Source: an uncultured Eubacteriales bacterium (lineage in GTDB: Bacteria; Bacillota; Clostridia; Peptostreptococcales; Anaerovoracaceae). Taken from it: a stretch of 26,510 bases of DNA. The notes under the pieces were generated by a model that was not told where the DNA came from, searched no databases, and saw only the letters and a program-made list of their open reading frames with translations. This document shows, one piece after another, positions 16,516-24,188 of this stretch. The DNA is taken from NCBI GenBank assembly GCA_900542245.1, contig UQMQ01000012.1:1-26510 (forward strand), written 5' to 3'. The position numbers were made by a program, and so were the translations under genes. Position 1 is the first letter of the stretch; each line of letters opens with the position of its first letter.

Positions 16516-18282
16516 ATGAAACGCAAATTAGCAAGTATCGCATTAATGATCGCATTGGTGCTTACCATGACTGTCGGCAGCACGACGGTTTCCTGGGCAG
16601 CCGGAAATCTTTCCTCTGTCGAGAGCACGATCCGCACTGCCTTGAACAGCTACAAGGCAGAGGAGACGACCTCTGACGGCGACCTGATGTTTTTCGTATA
16701 CGATCTGCTCCCTGCGGATAGGAAGAGCAGCGAGATCGATGTATACAGACAAAAATTTGAGGCGGCAACGACAGAGAAAGAAGGTCAGATTCAGTTCTAT
16801 ATCACGATCGACGGCACGCTGGTGCCGGACGAGGATGCAGCACCTTTCGTCGCAAAGATCCCGAAGCTGACGCCGAGTACGGTGACGGAGGCATCTCCGG
16901 AGCTGACTGCAGACTGGAGAGCCATGGGACAGGCGATGGACAAGATCCCTGCGAGCAACGACGTAACGAAGGAGCAACTGCTCAAGGCGGCGCTGGCGGC
17001 CGCGAAGAATGGTTCGACGGCGAAGTGGACGGAGTTCTACAAGGTGGACGCGACGACGAGTGCCGTCGGTAGCATCACCGGTTATCTGGAGGTCTCGCTG
17101 AACGGACAGACCAAGGAGCTGCGTCAGCATATGGAGATCCCGATGCTGGGTCAGAAGATGCCGACCAAGGCGATCTCGATCAACAGCAAGGAGTGGAAGA
17201 TCCTGCGCGAGACGAATATCGAGCGTTACAAAAAGGGTCTGACGCTGCTGACGATGCCTGCGGCGCTGCAAAAGGCGTGTGACACGCGTGCACAGGAGCA
17301 GACTTACAATACCCAGCCGGCGCATACCAGACCGGATGGCAGCGGCTATCAGACTGCGATCCCATCGTCTTTCAAGTATACGGGCCGCGGCGAGAACCTG
17401 TTCAAATGTACGCAGGACGTGACGGCAGAGCTCGCGATGAATGGCTGGATGAACAGTAAGGCACACAGGGAAAATATCTTGAGAAGCAGTTTTCAGTATA
17501 TGGGCGCCGGCACCTATCAGAATCAAGCAGTGCAGATTTTCACCAAGACCAACAAGAAGATCAAGTCCTGGACGACCAGCTCCGGCAAGAAGACCTTCAG
17601 CACTGTGGACGCGATGATGAACGAGTATCTGATCTGTACGGATACGGCAGGCGTGAAGTCCTATATCCCGCTGGATACTTCTTATATGAAGAAGGTCAAG
17701 GGCGGCTATACCATCAAGCTGAACAGCAGCAAGACGATCAAGCTTACGGTCAAATCTTCGAAGACCACAAACAGCGGTTCGTATACGGATGTTGCGTCCG
17801 CGGATCAGAAGGCGGTCGCCTGGGTCACCAAGAAGAAGATCATGTCTGCGTTCAATAAGACGCAGTTCGGACCGAAGGCAGCCTGCACGCGCGGCGATGT
17901 ATTCACCTATCTGTATCGCGCGAACGGTTCGCCAAACGTGAAGATCAAGAACTGGTTCCCGGATCTGAAGAGTACGGATTCCTATTATAAGGCTGCCCTC
18001 TGGGCGAAGAAAACGGACATCATCGACTACGGTCTTTTCTACGGTGAGGATATCTGCCCGAAGGGCTACGCGCTGTACTACACCTGGGTGAGCGTTGGTT
18101 CGCCGAGGGTGAAGTCTGCCAGCAGCTTTACGGATTTCAGACCGCAGGTATTCTACGCTGATGCAGTAGCCTGGGCGGAAGCAAAGGGCATCATCAAGAA
18201 CAGCGGAGACAATCGTTTCGGCGGCGATGATCCTTGCACGCGTGTCGAGATGGCAAGATATCTGTACTACGCATATAAATAA
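16516..18282 (+). CDS. Secreted CAP-domain protein with C-terminal S-layer homology repeats
   Basis: 588 residues: signal peptide (about 1-28), an unassigned region (about 30-220), a CAP/SCP-PR1-like domain (about 226-345) and three S-layer homology-like repeats (about 420-588). The CAP cavity residues are visible: H270 in PAHTRPDG, E293 in GRGENL and H317 in KAHRENIL. The SLH repeats carry weakly conserved F-x-D and TR-x-E/D motifs (TRGDVFTYLYR, FPDL, FTDF, TRVEMARYLYY) and should attach the protein to wall polymers. Bacterial CAP proteins have no settled enzymatic role, so I assign none. It has its own promoter and terminator. A 603-residue antisense frame across it is most likely a codon-bias shadow. 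Confidence 0.88.
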   Translation: MKRKLASIALMIALVLTMTVGSTTVSWAAGNLSSVESTIRTALNSYKAEETTSDGDLMFFVYDLLPADRKSSEIDVYRQKFEAATTEKEGQIQFYITIDGTLVPDEDAAPFVAKIPKLTPSTVTEASPELTADWRAMGQAMDKIPASNDVTKEQLLKAALAAAKNGSTAKWTEFYKVDATTSAVGSITGYLEVSLNGQTKELRQHMEIPMLGQKMPTKAISINSKEWKILRETNIERYKKGLTLLTMPAALQKACDTRAQEQTYNTQPAHTRPDGSGYQTAIPSSFKYTGRGENLFKCTQDVTAELAMNGWMNSKAHRENILRSSFQYMGAGTYQNQAVQIFTKTNKKIKSWTTSSGKKTFSTVDAMMNEYLICTDTAGVKSYIPLDTSYMKKVKGGYTIKLNSSKTIKLTVKSSKTTNSGSYTDVASADQKAVAWVTKKKIMSAFNKTQFGPKAACTRGDVFTYLYRANGSPNVKIKNWFPDLKSTDSYYKAALWAKKTDIIDYGLFYGEDICPKGYALYYTWVSVGSPRVKSASSFTDFRPQVFYADAVAWAEAKGIIKNSGDNRFGGDDPCTRVEMARYLYYAYK

Positions 18283-18306
18283 GCACATAAATAAATTGGG
18301 ATAAAG

Positions 18307-18384
18307 AGAAAGAGAGCCTCCGCGGTCATGCCAGTCCATGCCGGTTTCGTGCATGGCATGGGTCGCGGGCAGGGCTCTCTTTTT
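18307..18384 (+). terminator. Long hairpin terminator after the CAP/SLH gene
   Basis: AAAGAGAGCC pairs with GGCTCTCTTT at the base of a long hairpin whose inner part also pairs (CATGCC with GGCATG, and TCCATGC with GCATGG nearby), followed by TTTTT. It starts about 25 bases after the stop. Confidence 0.85.
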
Positions 18385-18406
18385 GTGATGATTTTCAAAA
18401 AAGATA

Positions 18407-18435
18407 TTGCAAATCGACGCGCTTTCTGCTAGGCT
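18407..18435 (+). promoter_or_regulatory. Weak candidate promoter for the phospholipase gene
   Basis: TTGCAA (18407-18412), 17-base spacer, TAGGCT (18430-18435); an alternative -10 TAAAAT sits at 18435-18440. The match to consensus is modest, but the position just after the terminator fits. Confidence 0.4.
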
Positions 18436-18485
18436 AAAATCCTAACAAAGAAAGCAGCTGCTCAGGCGCATCGGGAGTGTATAAG

Positions 18486-18581
18486 ATGGAAATTAAATCA
18501 GAAGCAAAGCTGACCACCTTTGAGGCGATCAGCATGATTGTGCCGCAGCGCCGTCAGGTACATCACAGGGGGAAAATATGA
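18486..18581 (+). pseudogene. 31-codon ORF overlapping the phospholipase start; possible permease remnant or leader peptide
   Basis: ATG at 18486 opens a 31-residue frame whose TGA (18579-18581) overlaps the ATG of the next gene (ATGA), a layout typical of translational coupling. The beginning, EIKSEAKLTTFEAISMIV, resembles the cytoplasmic N-terminus of amino-acid permeases, where a KLTTFEA-like segment leads into the first membrane helix. After IV the frame turns to unrelated residues (PQRRQVHHRGKI). I infer the 5' stub of a deleted permease fused to the phospholipase leader, which may now serve translation of the next gene. No clear ribosome site precedes it. Confidence 0.45.
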
Positions 18582-19510
18582 AATATATCAATCATGTCAG
18601 ACAGAATCAAGTCTATTCCGGCATTGAAAATCTGCCGAAGGGAACGGCGCCGGATACGATCATCGAGGGGTGCGCGGTGCTGGAGGGCGGTGCGTTTCGC
18701 GGGGTCTACGGCGAGGGCGTACTGGATGCGATGATGGAGCAGGGACTGAATCTTTCCTGCACGATCGGTGTTTCGGCAGGTGCGCTCAACGGGCTGAACT
18801 ATGTTGCCGGCAACATCGGACGGGCAGCGCGGACAAACCTGCGCTTTCGACACGATGACCGCTATGTGGGGCTGACGGCGCTGCGGCACAATCATGGACT
18901 GATCGGCTTTGACTTTGCGTTCCATGAGCTGAATCGCTACGAACCGCTGAATCTGGAACGGCTGCGCGACCCGCGGCGGCGTTTTGTGGCGGTGGCGACC
19001 GACTGCAGAACGGGCAAGCCGCTGTACTTTGAGAAGGGGAAATGCGAGGATATTTTCAAGGCGATGCAGGCCTCGGCGTCCATGCCGTACTTTTCGCAGA
19101 TGGTGGTCGTGGAGGGCAGAGAATGTCTGGACGGCGGCTGCTCGCGCTGTATTCCCTACGAGTGGGCGCTGGAGCAGGGCTACGAAAAGATCGTGGTCGT
19201 CCGCACAAGGGAGGAGGCGTATCGTGCGACGCATACGCCGACTGGGGTGGCGCGGAAGCTTTACCGGGACTATCCGAATCTGGTCGATAATCTCAGAGAA
19301 TCCGACATCGAATATAATCGGGAGTGCGACGAACTGGCGAAGCTGAAGGAAGCGGGGCGGATTTTCATGATCTGTCCGTCAGAGCCGCCTGCCGTCGGTC
19401 GTATCGAAAAGGATATGGAAAAGCTTGGAGAATTGTATTATCTGGGCTATAATGACGCCATGCGCTGCATGGACGCGCTCAAGGCCTACCTGGGCACGGC
19501 ACGCAGATAG
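18578..19510 (+). CDS. Patatin-like phospholipase family protein
   Basis: 310 residues, no signal peptide. The patatin fold elements are intact: oxyanion-hole motif GGAFRG (37-42), nucleophile elbow GVSAG with S66, and the dyad Asp in DGG (D185). The family hydrolyses acyl esters of lipids; the substrate and any effector role cannot be told from sequence. It resembles the bacterial RssA/YjjU-type subgroup by length (about 300) and domain order. AGGGGGAAA precedes the ATG. Its start overlaps a 31-codon upstream ORF. Its last 25 bases overlap the end of the convergent MATE gene, so the two mRNAs are complementary at their 3' ends and no separate terminator lies between them. Confidence 0.93.
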   Translation: MKYINHVRQNQVYSGIENLPKGTAPDTIIEGCAVLEGGAFRGVYGEGVLDAMMEQGLNLSCTIGVSAGALNGLNYVAGNIGRAARTNLRFRHDDRYVGLTALRHNHGLIGFDFAFHELNRYEPLNLERLRDPRRRFVAVATDCRTGKPLYFEKGKCEDIFKAMQASASMPYFSQMVVVEGRECLDGGCSRCIPYEWALEQGYEKIVVVRTREEAYRATHTPTGVARKLYRDYPNLVDNLRESDIEYNRECDELAKLKEAGRIFMICPSEPPAVGRIEKDMEKLGELYYLGYNDAMRCMDALKAYLGTARR

Positions 19511-20829
19511 GCGTAGTATCCGATGCCGATCGCGTCTGCCAGCGCCCAGCCGATGGGGATCGCAGCCCAGATGCCGATCACGCCGACGGCAGGCAGCGGC
19601 GCGAGCGCATAGGCGAGCGCGACGCGGGTACCGAGGGAAGCGACGGTCAGGATGACGGACATCAGCGGTTTGTTTACCGCGCGGTAGTAGCCGTAGAGCA
19701 GAAACAGGATGCCGATGCCGAGATAGCAGGCGCCCTCGATGCGCAGATAGGTGACACCGGCAGCAATGATCGCAGTCTCGGACGGGTCGATGAAGATAGA
19801 CATCAACGGCTTTGCGAAGAGCACGACCAGCAGGCTGATGACCAGAGAAAACACAGCGGAGGTGCAGCATGCGCTGCGCATCCCGCGGCGGATGCGGTCA
19901 GACTTCCCTGCGCCGAAGTTTTGGGCAACGAAAGTCGAAAAGGCGTTGCCGAAGTCCTGCACCGGCATGTAGGCGAAGGAGTCGATCTTGACTGCGGCAG
20001 CAAAGGCTGCCATGATGACAGTGCCGAAGCTGTTGACCAGTCCCTGGATCATCAGGATACCGAAGTTCATAATGGACTGCTGCAGGCAGGTCATCAGCGA
20101 AAGGTTGAGAATCCTGCCGAGCGCTTTGCGGCTGCATCTGCAGTCGTCTTTTTTTGGTCTGAGATCAGGGAAACGCAGCAGGGTGTAGAGCAGGATGCCG
20201 ATCCCGGAGACGAACTGCGCGAGGACGGTCGCAAAAGCCGCGCCGCCGACACCGAGCCTGAGCACGATGACGAAGCAGAGGTCCAGCGCGACGTTCAGTA
20301 CCGCTGAAACTGCGAGAAACAAAAGCGGCACGACAGCATTACCGATGGCGCGCAGGACGCTCGCGCAGTAGTTATAGAGGAAGGTCGCCGCGATACCCGC
20401 GAAAATAATCAGCAGATAGGTTTTCATCAACGGTATGACATCTGTGGGCACGCGGAGCAGGGCGAGGATCGGATCGATGGAAACATAGACCAGCACATTG
20501 AGCAGCAGTGAAATGGCGGCGATCAGCACGAAGGACAGGAAGATGCTGCGGCGCATCTCGTCCGCACGACCGCTTCCGTAATCCATGGATACCGCTGCCC
20601 CGCTGCCCATGCAGAGCCCCAGGATTACAGAGGTCAAAAAGACCATCAGCGTATAGGACGAACCGACGGCTGCCAGTGCGTCTGCACCTAGAAATCGCCC
20701 AACCACCCAGGTGTCGGCGATATTGTACATCTGCTGCAGCAGATTACCGCACATGAGGGGCAGTGCGAAAAATAGGATGTTCCCGGTAATGGGGCCGGTG
20801 GTCAGATCACCTTTTTGTGCGTCTTTCAT
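19486..20829 (-). CDS. MATE-family multidrug/cation efflux transporter
   Basis: 447 residues from the ATG at 20829, with about twelve membrane helices in two repeats. MATE features near the start are GPITGNILFFALPLMCGNLLQQMYNIADTWVVGRFLG-like (from about residue 10), with FVAQNFGAGK at the start of the second half. The family exports drugs or metabolites using Na+ or H+ gradients; the substrate is unknown. I chose 20829 because AAAGG lies about nine bases upstream and the protein then begins just before the conserved helix. An in-frame ATG at 20856 would add nine residues with a weaker ribosome site, and a longer frame to 21021 runs through the promoter. It has its own promoter at 20987-21015 with a roughly 150-base leader. 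Confidence 0.95.
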   Translation of the reverse strand: MKDAQKGDLTTGPITGNILFFALPLMCGNLLQQMYNIADTWVVGRFLGADALAAVGSSYTLMVFLTSVILGLCMGSGAAVSMDYGSGRADEMRRSIFLSFVLIAAISLLLNVLVYVSIDPILALLRVPTDVIPLMKTYLLIIFAGIAATFLYNYCASVLRAIGNAVVPLLFLAVSAVLNVALDLCFVIVLRLGVGGAAFATVLAQFVSGIGILLYTLLRFPDLRPKKDDCRCSRKALGRILNLSLMTCLQQSIMNFGILMIQGLVNSFGTVIMAAFAAAVKIDSFAYMPVQDFGNAFSTFVAQNFGAGKSDRIRRGMRSACCTSAVFSLVISLLVVLFAKPLMSIFIDPSETAIIAAGVTYLRIEGACYLGIGILFLLYGYYRAVNKPLMSVILTVASLGTRVALAYALAPLPAVGVIGIWAAIPIGWALADAIGIGYYAYLRAVPR

Positions 20830-20986
20830 AGGTGTGTGCCTTTCGTGGTCTTTCATGGTCTTTCGTAGGGAAAATGTTGTGCGTGTCTTTCGCAGTATTT
20901 CGCGGCGCAGATGCTGTGTGCGCCGGAGACGGCGGGGGCATCTGCTGCGCGTATGCGCAGGATAAGCCGCAAGGGCAAGTATGATC

Positions 20987-21015
20987 AGTATAGCAAAGGA
21001 TGGCGCGTTGGGCAA
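20987..21015 (-). promoter_or_regulatory. Promoter for the MATE transporter gene
   Basis: On the minus strand: TTGCCC (21015-21010), 17-base spacer, TATACT (20992-20987). The roughly 150-base leader that follows contains an 8-bp inverted repeat (GCAGATGC / GCATCTGC) and three near-direct copies of a GAAAGACC-type motif near the start codon. Only 11 bases separate this promoter from the divergent one at 21027. Confidence 0.7.
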
Positions 21016-21026
21016 GCCCAAAAACC

Positions 21027-21055
21027 TTGACCGTTGTACGGCACTGCGCTATACT
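21027..21055 (+). promoter_or_regulatory. Promoter for the lipoprotein gene
   Basis: TTGACC (21027-21032), 17-base spacer, TATACT (21050-21055), divergent from the MATE promoter 11 bases away. The leader to the ATG at 21124 is about 60 bases. Confidence 0.75.
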
Positions 21056-21123
21056 GAAGATAATTGGATATCATTTGTATTGCATTTAGGCATCCATGGA
21101 TGACCGAAAGGGGGATGGGAAAC

Positions 21124-21666
21124 ATGAAAACAAACCAATTTTCAACCGCAATGCATGCCAGCGCGGTAGTCGGCGGCACACGGATGGTGCGGCGGATGCT
21201 GGTGCTGGCGCTCATCTGCATACTGCTGACGGGGGTGCTGACTGCCTGCGGCAGCAAGGACAGCGGCAAGACCTATGATCTGCAGCAGGTATATCAGGAC
21301 ATTCTGGCTGCGCAGCCGGAGGGCAGCGATGATTTGAGCGGTGTTATGTTTGAGACGACGGACAAGGATGCCATTGAGGAATTTTATCCGGGGCTGGGGG
21401 CGATCGAGCTCAAGCAGGAGGTCTGCTATCAGCATGCTGTGACCGGCTTCTGCGAGATCATGCTGGTCGAGGCAGCGGACAGCAAGGACGTGCAGCGCAT
21501 TGTCGATATTTTCAACCAGCGCATCGATACGGCGGCAGACGACAGCTTCTATCCGGAGACCGCGCAGCTGTGGGCGCAGAACGCGCAGGTACAGACCGAA
21601 GGCAATTATGTGGCGCTGGTCGCACTGCCGGACGGCTATACGGTGCCGGAGAAGATCTTTTCTTAA
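21124..21666 (+). CDS. Predicted lipoprotein, probably DUF4358 family
   Basis: 180 residues from ATG 21124. A basic segment RMVRRM is followed by a hydrophobic stretch and the lipobox LTAC, so the mature protein should start at that Cys and sit on the outer face of the membrane. The mature part has a YPGL-like motif, then a segment ending in a Val/Glu strand and an IFNQRID helix, the pattern of DUF4358 proteins, which are of unknown function. The start is uncertain: GGGGGATGGGAAAC precedes 21124, while in-frame ATGs at 21064 and 21115 have poorer ribosome sites. The signal region would be long with 21124; ATGs closer to the lipobox exist but lack good sites. The stop lies nine bases before the second structured repeat. 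Confidence 0.75.
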   Translation: MKTNQFSTAMHASAVVGGTRMVRRMLVLALICILLTGVLTACGSKDSGKTYDLQQVYQDILAAQPEGSDDLSGVMFETTDKDAIEEFYPGLGAIELKQEVCYQHAVTGFCEIMLVEAADSKDVQRIVDIFNQRIDTAADDSFYPETAQLWAQNAQVQTEGNYVALVALPDGYTVPEKIFS

Positions 21667-21674
21667 TGTATGTA

Positions 21675-21792
21675 GGAAATATCGCATAGTGATATTTCCG
21701 GAATCACGACAAAAGCACCTTGCGAAGTGGCGCGCATAGGTGAGCGCCATGTGCGCATAGAAATCTCTGATTTCGTTATGCGCACTTTTGTC
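21675..21792. repeat. Structured dispersed repeat, copy B
   Basis: Gapless match to 4140-4257 (about 107 of 118 positions). The first hairpin is kept in altered form: GGAAATATCGC pairs with GTGATATTTCC (21689-21699) with one G-T wobble. The enclosing stem shortens to GACAAAAG / CTTTTGTC (21708-21715, 21785-21792). GGCGC/GCGCC (21730-21749 region) and the 33-base hairpin with GAAATC/GATTTC arms are retained, the latter identical. Changes cluster in loops and weakly paired bases. It begins nine bases after the lipoprotein stop, so it would be part of that mRNA's 3' end. Confidence 0.85.
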
Positions 21793-21874
21793 CAGTACAT
21801 TTGCATGCACACCTGCGCACACCTAGGTACGCCAATGCGCATAAGATCGCAAATATGCGATATGACAGCAGAGA

Positions 21875-21908
21875 GGCGCGTGCGGGATCGGAACCGCAGG
21901 CGCTTTTG
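21875..21908 (+). terminator. Terminator downstream of the lipoprotein and repeat copy B
   Basis: GGCGC-G-TGCGG pairs with CCGCA-G-GCGC across an 8-base loop, followed by TTTTG. It lies about 80 bases after repeat copy B. Confidence 0.6.
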
Positions 21909-21954
21909 TGTGGTAAAGAAAAAAAGAAAAAGTCGGAAATCTGTCGAAAACTGC

Positions 21955-21983
21955 TTGCAACGCTGTACGAATTGCGATACAAT
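21955..21983 (+). promoter_or_regulatory. Promoter for thrH
   Basis: TTGCAA (21955-21960), 17-base spacer, TACAAT (21978-21983), preceded by an A-rich tract. Leader about 70 bases. Confidence 0.75.
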
Positions 21984-22059
21984 AGAATTTAGTTTTTCAT
22001 TGAATCCGTCTGCCGCCGCGTGCGGGACGGAACTAACAGCAAACGGAGGGATTGACAAA

Positions 22060-22668
22060 ATGTATGTAGTATGTTTAGATTTGGAAGGCGTTCTAGTGCC
22101 GGAGATTTGGGTAGAATTTGCGGAGGAAGCGGGCATTCCGGAGCTGAAAAAGACGACTCGCGACGAGCCGGACTACGATAAGCTGATGAAATATCGTCTG
22201 GATATCCTGAATCAGCACGGATACGGTCTCAAAGAGATTCAGGAGACGATCGCAAAGCTCGACCCGCTTCCGGGCGCAAAGGCATTTTTGGATGAGCTGC
22301 GCGCTTTCACGCAGACGGTCATCATCAGTGACACGTTCGAGCAGTTCGCACAGCCGCTGATGGAGAAGCTCGGTATGCCGACAATCTTCTGCAATACGCT
22401 GGTGGTATCGCCGGAGGGCAAGATCACCGATTACAAGATGCGTGTGCAGCAGAGCAAGCTGACGACGGTCAAGGCGCTGCAGAGCATGGGCTACGAAACG
22501 ATCGCCAGCGGCGACAGCTATAACGACCTGGGTATGATCAAAGCGAGCAAGGCAGGCTTCCTGTTCTGCTCTACCGAACAGATCAAAGCAGACAATCCGG
22601 ACGTGAAGGCTGTGGAAAGCTATGCAGAGCTGATGGCAGAAATCAAGAAGGTGATGGGAATCAAATAA
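22060..22668 (+). CDS. thrH: ThrH-type phosphoserine phosphatase / homoserine phosphotransferase (HAD family)
   Basis: 202 residues from ATG 22060, with GGAGGG at 22045-22050. HAD motifs in order: CLDLEGVLVPEIW, where D7 is the nucleophile and E9 replaces the usual second Asp, a ThrH hallmark; the ISDTF loop (motif II); a Lys in KLTTV; and the GDSYND acid motif. The TTRDEPDYDKLMKYRL-like segment near residue 33 is also characteristic of ThrH. The Pseudomonas enzyme dephosphorylates phosphoserine and can transfer the phosphate to homoserine, linking serine and threonine synthesis. No serine or threonine pathway gene is adjacent, so the role here is by homology. It has its own promoter and terminator. 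Confidence 0.92.
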   Translation: MYVVCLDLEGVLVPEIWVEFAEEAGIPELKKTTRDEPDYDKLMKYRLDILNQHGYGLKEIQETIAKLDPLPGAKAFLDELRAFTQTVIISDTFEQFAQPLMEKLGMPTIFCNTLVVSPEGKITDYKMRVQQSKLTTVKALQSMGYETIASGDSYNDLGMIKASKAGFLFCSTEQIKADNPDVKAVESYAELMAEIKKVMGIK

Positions 22669-22691
22669 AGCGCGGAAAGAAACATGAAAGC

Positions 22692-22727
22692 AGCATGCGC
22701 AGTGCGCCAGTCGGCGCGTATGCTTTT
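22692..22727 (+). terminator. Terminator after thrH
   Basis: A hairpin formed by AGCATGCGC...GCGCC-AGTC-GGCGC...TATGCT, followed by TTTT, beginning 23 bases after the thrH stop. The inner and outer stems overlap slightly, giving alternative pairings. Confidence 0.65.
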
Positions 22728-22742
22728 GCGATGATAGAGGAC

Positions 22743-22773
22743 AAAAGCGTGCGCCGCAAAGCGGTCGGCGCAC
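22743..22773 (-). terminator. Terminator after cca
   Basis: On the minus strand, GTGCGCCG (22773-22766 side) pairs with CGGCGCAC over 8 bp and is followed by GCTTTTG, a few bases beyond the cca stop. It stands back to back with the thrH terminator. Confidence 0.7.
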
Positions 22774-22779
22774 TGAAAC

Positions 22780-24117
22780 CTAATGGGATTCGTTTGAAAA
22801 GAGGTACCGAAGCAGGGCCTCTTTTTCATTTTTGACTTTTTCGTCGATGACGGCATCAAGCAGTGTATCAAGTGCTACGCCGAGTTCCCTGCCCGCGGGC
22901 ATACCGGCTGCCATGAGGTCGCGTCCGGTGACCGCCAGCTCCTTGCGCGAAAAGCAGGCGCCGCTTGCCAGGATTTCGGCGGCGATGGCTGCGAGACGAT
23001 CGTAGTCCGCCTGCCGCGCGGCATAGGCGGGCGCTTGTCCCCGGTTATCCGCCCGTTTGAGGGCAAGCAGATCGAAGAAGGTCTCCTGCCCGAACTGCTG
23101 CAGGGCACGCTTGACTGCCTTAGCGGTCGGTTCGATCTGCCGGTCGTGCCAGCGTACCAGCGTCACCACGCGCGTCGTCGTGTCGTTGTCGAATTTGAGA
23201 CGGCGGAGGATGCTGCGCGTCATTTCCGCGCCGATGCTGGCGTGCTGATAGAAGTGCCCGATGCCGCTTTCGTCTGCGGTGAAGCAGTCGGGCTTGCCGA
23301 CGTCGTGCAGCAGCGCCGCCAGCCGAAGATGCGGCTGCGGCGGGATGGCGGCGACCACCGCCAGCGTGTGGTGCCAGACATCATAGATGTGATGCGGGTT
23401 TTGCTGCGCGAAGCCCTGCATCGGCAGCAGCTCCGGCAGGCACATGCCGAAAACAGGCAGATAGGCGTCGAGCACGCGGGCAGCGTCCCTGCCGCAGAGC
23501 AGGTGTACCAGCTCCTCGCGGATGCGCTCCGCGCTGACGGCGGTCAGCAGGTCCTTTTGGGCAAGCAGCGCCCCGGCGGTGTCCGCTTCGATTTCGAAGC
23601 CGAGCACCGCGGCGAAGCGCAGAGCGCGCAGCATGCGCAGCGCATCCTCGTCAAAGCGCTGCGCCGGGGCGCCCACACAGCGGATCACGCCTGCGGCGAG
23701 ATCCGCCTCCCCTCCAAACAGATCCACCAGTCCGCACTGCGGGTGATAGGCCATCGCATTGATGGTGAAGTCGCGGCGCGCAAGGTCCTCTTCCAGTGTA
23801 CGCGCGAAGGTGACCGCCGCCGGATGGCGATGATCCTCGTAGACGCCGTCTGTGCGGAAGGTGGTGATCTCCAGATCCATGCCGCCGCTGTGCAGGGTCT
23901 GTGTGCCGTGCTTGAGCCCGGTCTCGATCAGCGTCCTGCCGCAGAAGGCGGCAGCGACCTCTTCGGGCCGCGCGGACGTGGTGATGTCGTAATCGTGCGG
24001 CACCACGCCGCGCAGGCTGTCCCGCACGCAGCCGCCGACCACATAGGCTGCGTGACCGTACTGCTGCAGTGTTTCGATCGTCTCCTGCACCGGTGCAGGC
24101 AGTGTCATGGTAAACAT
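22780..24117 (-). CDS. cca: CCA tRNA nucleotidyltransferase with HD domain
   Basis: 445 residues. The nucleotidyltransferase head has GGCVRD (28-33) and the metal-binding DYD (42-44). Next come RRDFTINAMAY (114-124) and DEDALRMLRALRFA (157-170), the motifs for nucleotide choice and tRNA binding in class II CCA-adding enzymes. An HD metal-dependent phosphohydrolase motif follows (HD at 271-272 in LLHDVGKPD), as in the longer bacterial type. The enzyme adds or repairs the 3' CCA of tRNAs in the cytoplasm. AGGAGG lies about ten bases before the ATG at 24117; a second ATG three codons in has no better site. It lies downstream of spoIIID on the same strand (71-base gap) with no minus-strand terminator seen between, so read-through is possible. 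Confidence 0.96.
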   Translation of the reverse strand: MFTMTLPAPVQETIETLQQYGHAAYVVGGCVRDSLRGVVPHDYDITTSARPEEVAAAFCGRTLIETGLKHGTQTLHSGGMDLEITTFRTDGVYEDHRHPAAVTFARTLEEDLARRDFTINAMAYHPQCGLVDLFGGEADLAAGVIRCVGAPAQRFDEDALRMLRALRFAAVLGFEIEADTAGALLAQKDLLTAVSAERIREELVHLLCGRDAARVLDAYLPVFGMCLPELLPMQGFAQQNPHHIYDVWHHTLAVVAAIPPQPHLRLAALLHDVGKPDCFTADESGIGHFYQHASIGAEMTRSILRRLKFDNDTTTRVVTLVRWHDRQIEPTAKAVKRALQQFGQETFFDLLALKRADNRGQAPAYAARQADYDRLAAIAAEILASGACFSRKELAVTGRDLMAAGMPAGRELGVALDTLLDAVIDEKVKNEKEALLRYLFSNESH

Positions 24118-24188
24118 TGGGCGCTGTCCTCCTTATCCTGAGGATAGTTTACACCACTGCCTTGTACGCTGCAAGGTGTTTTTCTTCG
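24118..24188 (-). other. Short gap between spoIIID and cca
   Basis: It contains CCTTG-TACGCTG-CAAGG followed by TGTTTTTC on the plus strand, which would terminate plus-strand, not minus-strand, transcripts. On the coding strand I see only the cca ribosome site. Confidence 0.4.

Larger units (their letters stand above)
21793..22059 (+). other. Intergenic region before thrH
   Basis: No credible gene. Apart from the terminator (21875-21908) and thrH promoter (21955-21983), it contains a small hairpin ATCGCA-AATA-TGCGAT (about 21846-21861). An in-frame extension of thrH back to 21727 runs through the repeat and terminator and is not a real start. Confidence 0.6.

Noticed and set aside
16543..18354. 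603-residue antisense frame opposite the CAP/SLH gene
   Set aside because: The sense frame has signal peptide, CAP and SLH motifs. The antisense product is Arg/Leu-rich without motifs, as expected from strong codon bias. It also begins inside the terminator hairpin.
20830..21021. Longer N-terminus of the MATE protein starting at 21021
   Set aside because: The extra residues run through the promoter boxes and are Arg-rich and unlike MATE proteins. The ATG at 20829 has a suitable ribosome site.
21727..22059. N-terminal extension of ThrH
   Set aside because: The extension is translated repeat, terminator and promoter sequence. ThrH proteins start at the D-x-E motif, as at ATG 22060 with GGAGGG.
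23035..24141. 368-residue plus-strand frame across cca
   Set aside because: It is antisense to a well-recognised cca gene and has no motifs or ribosome site.
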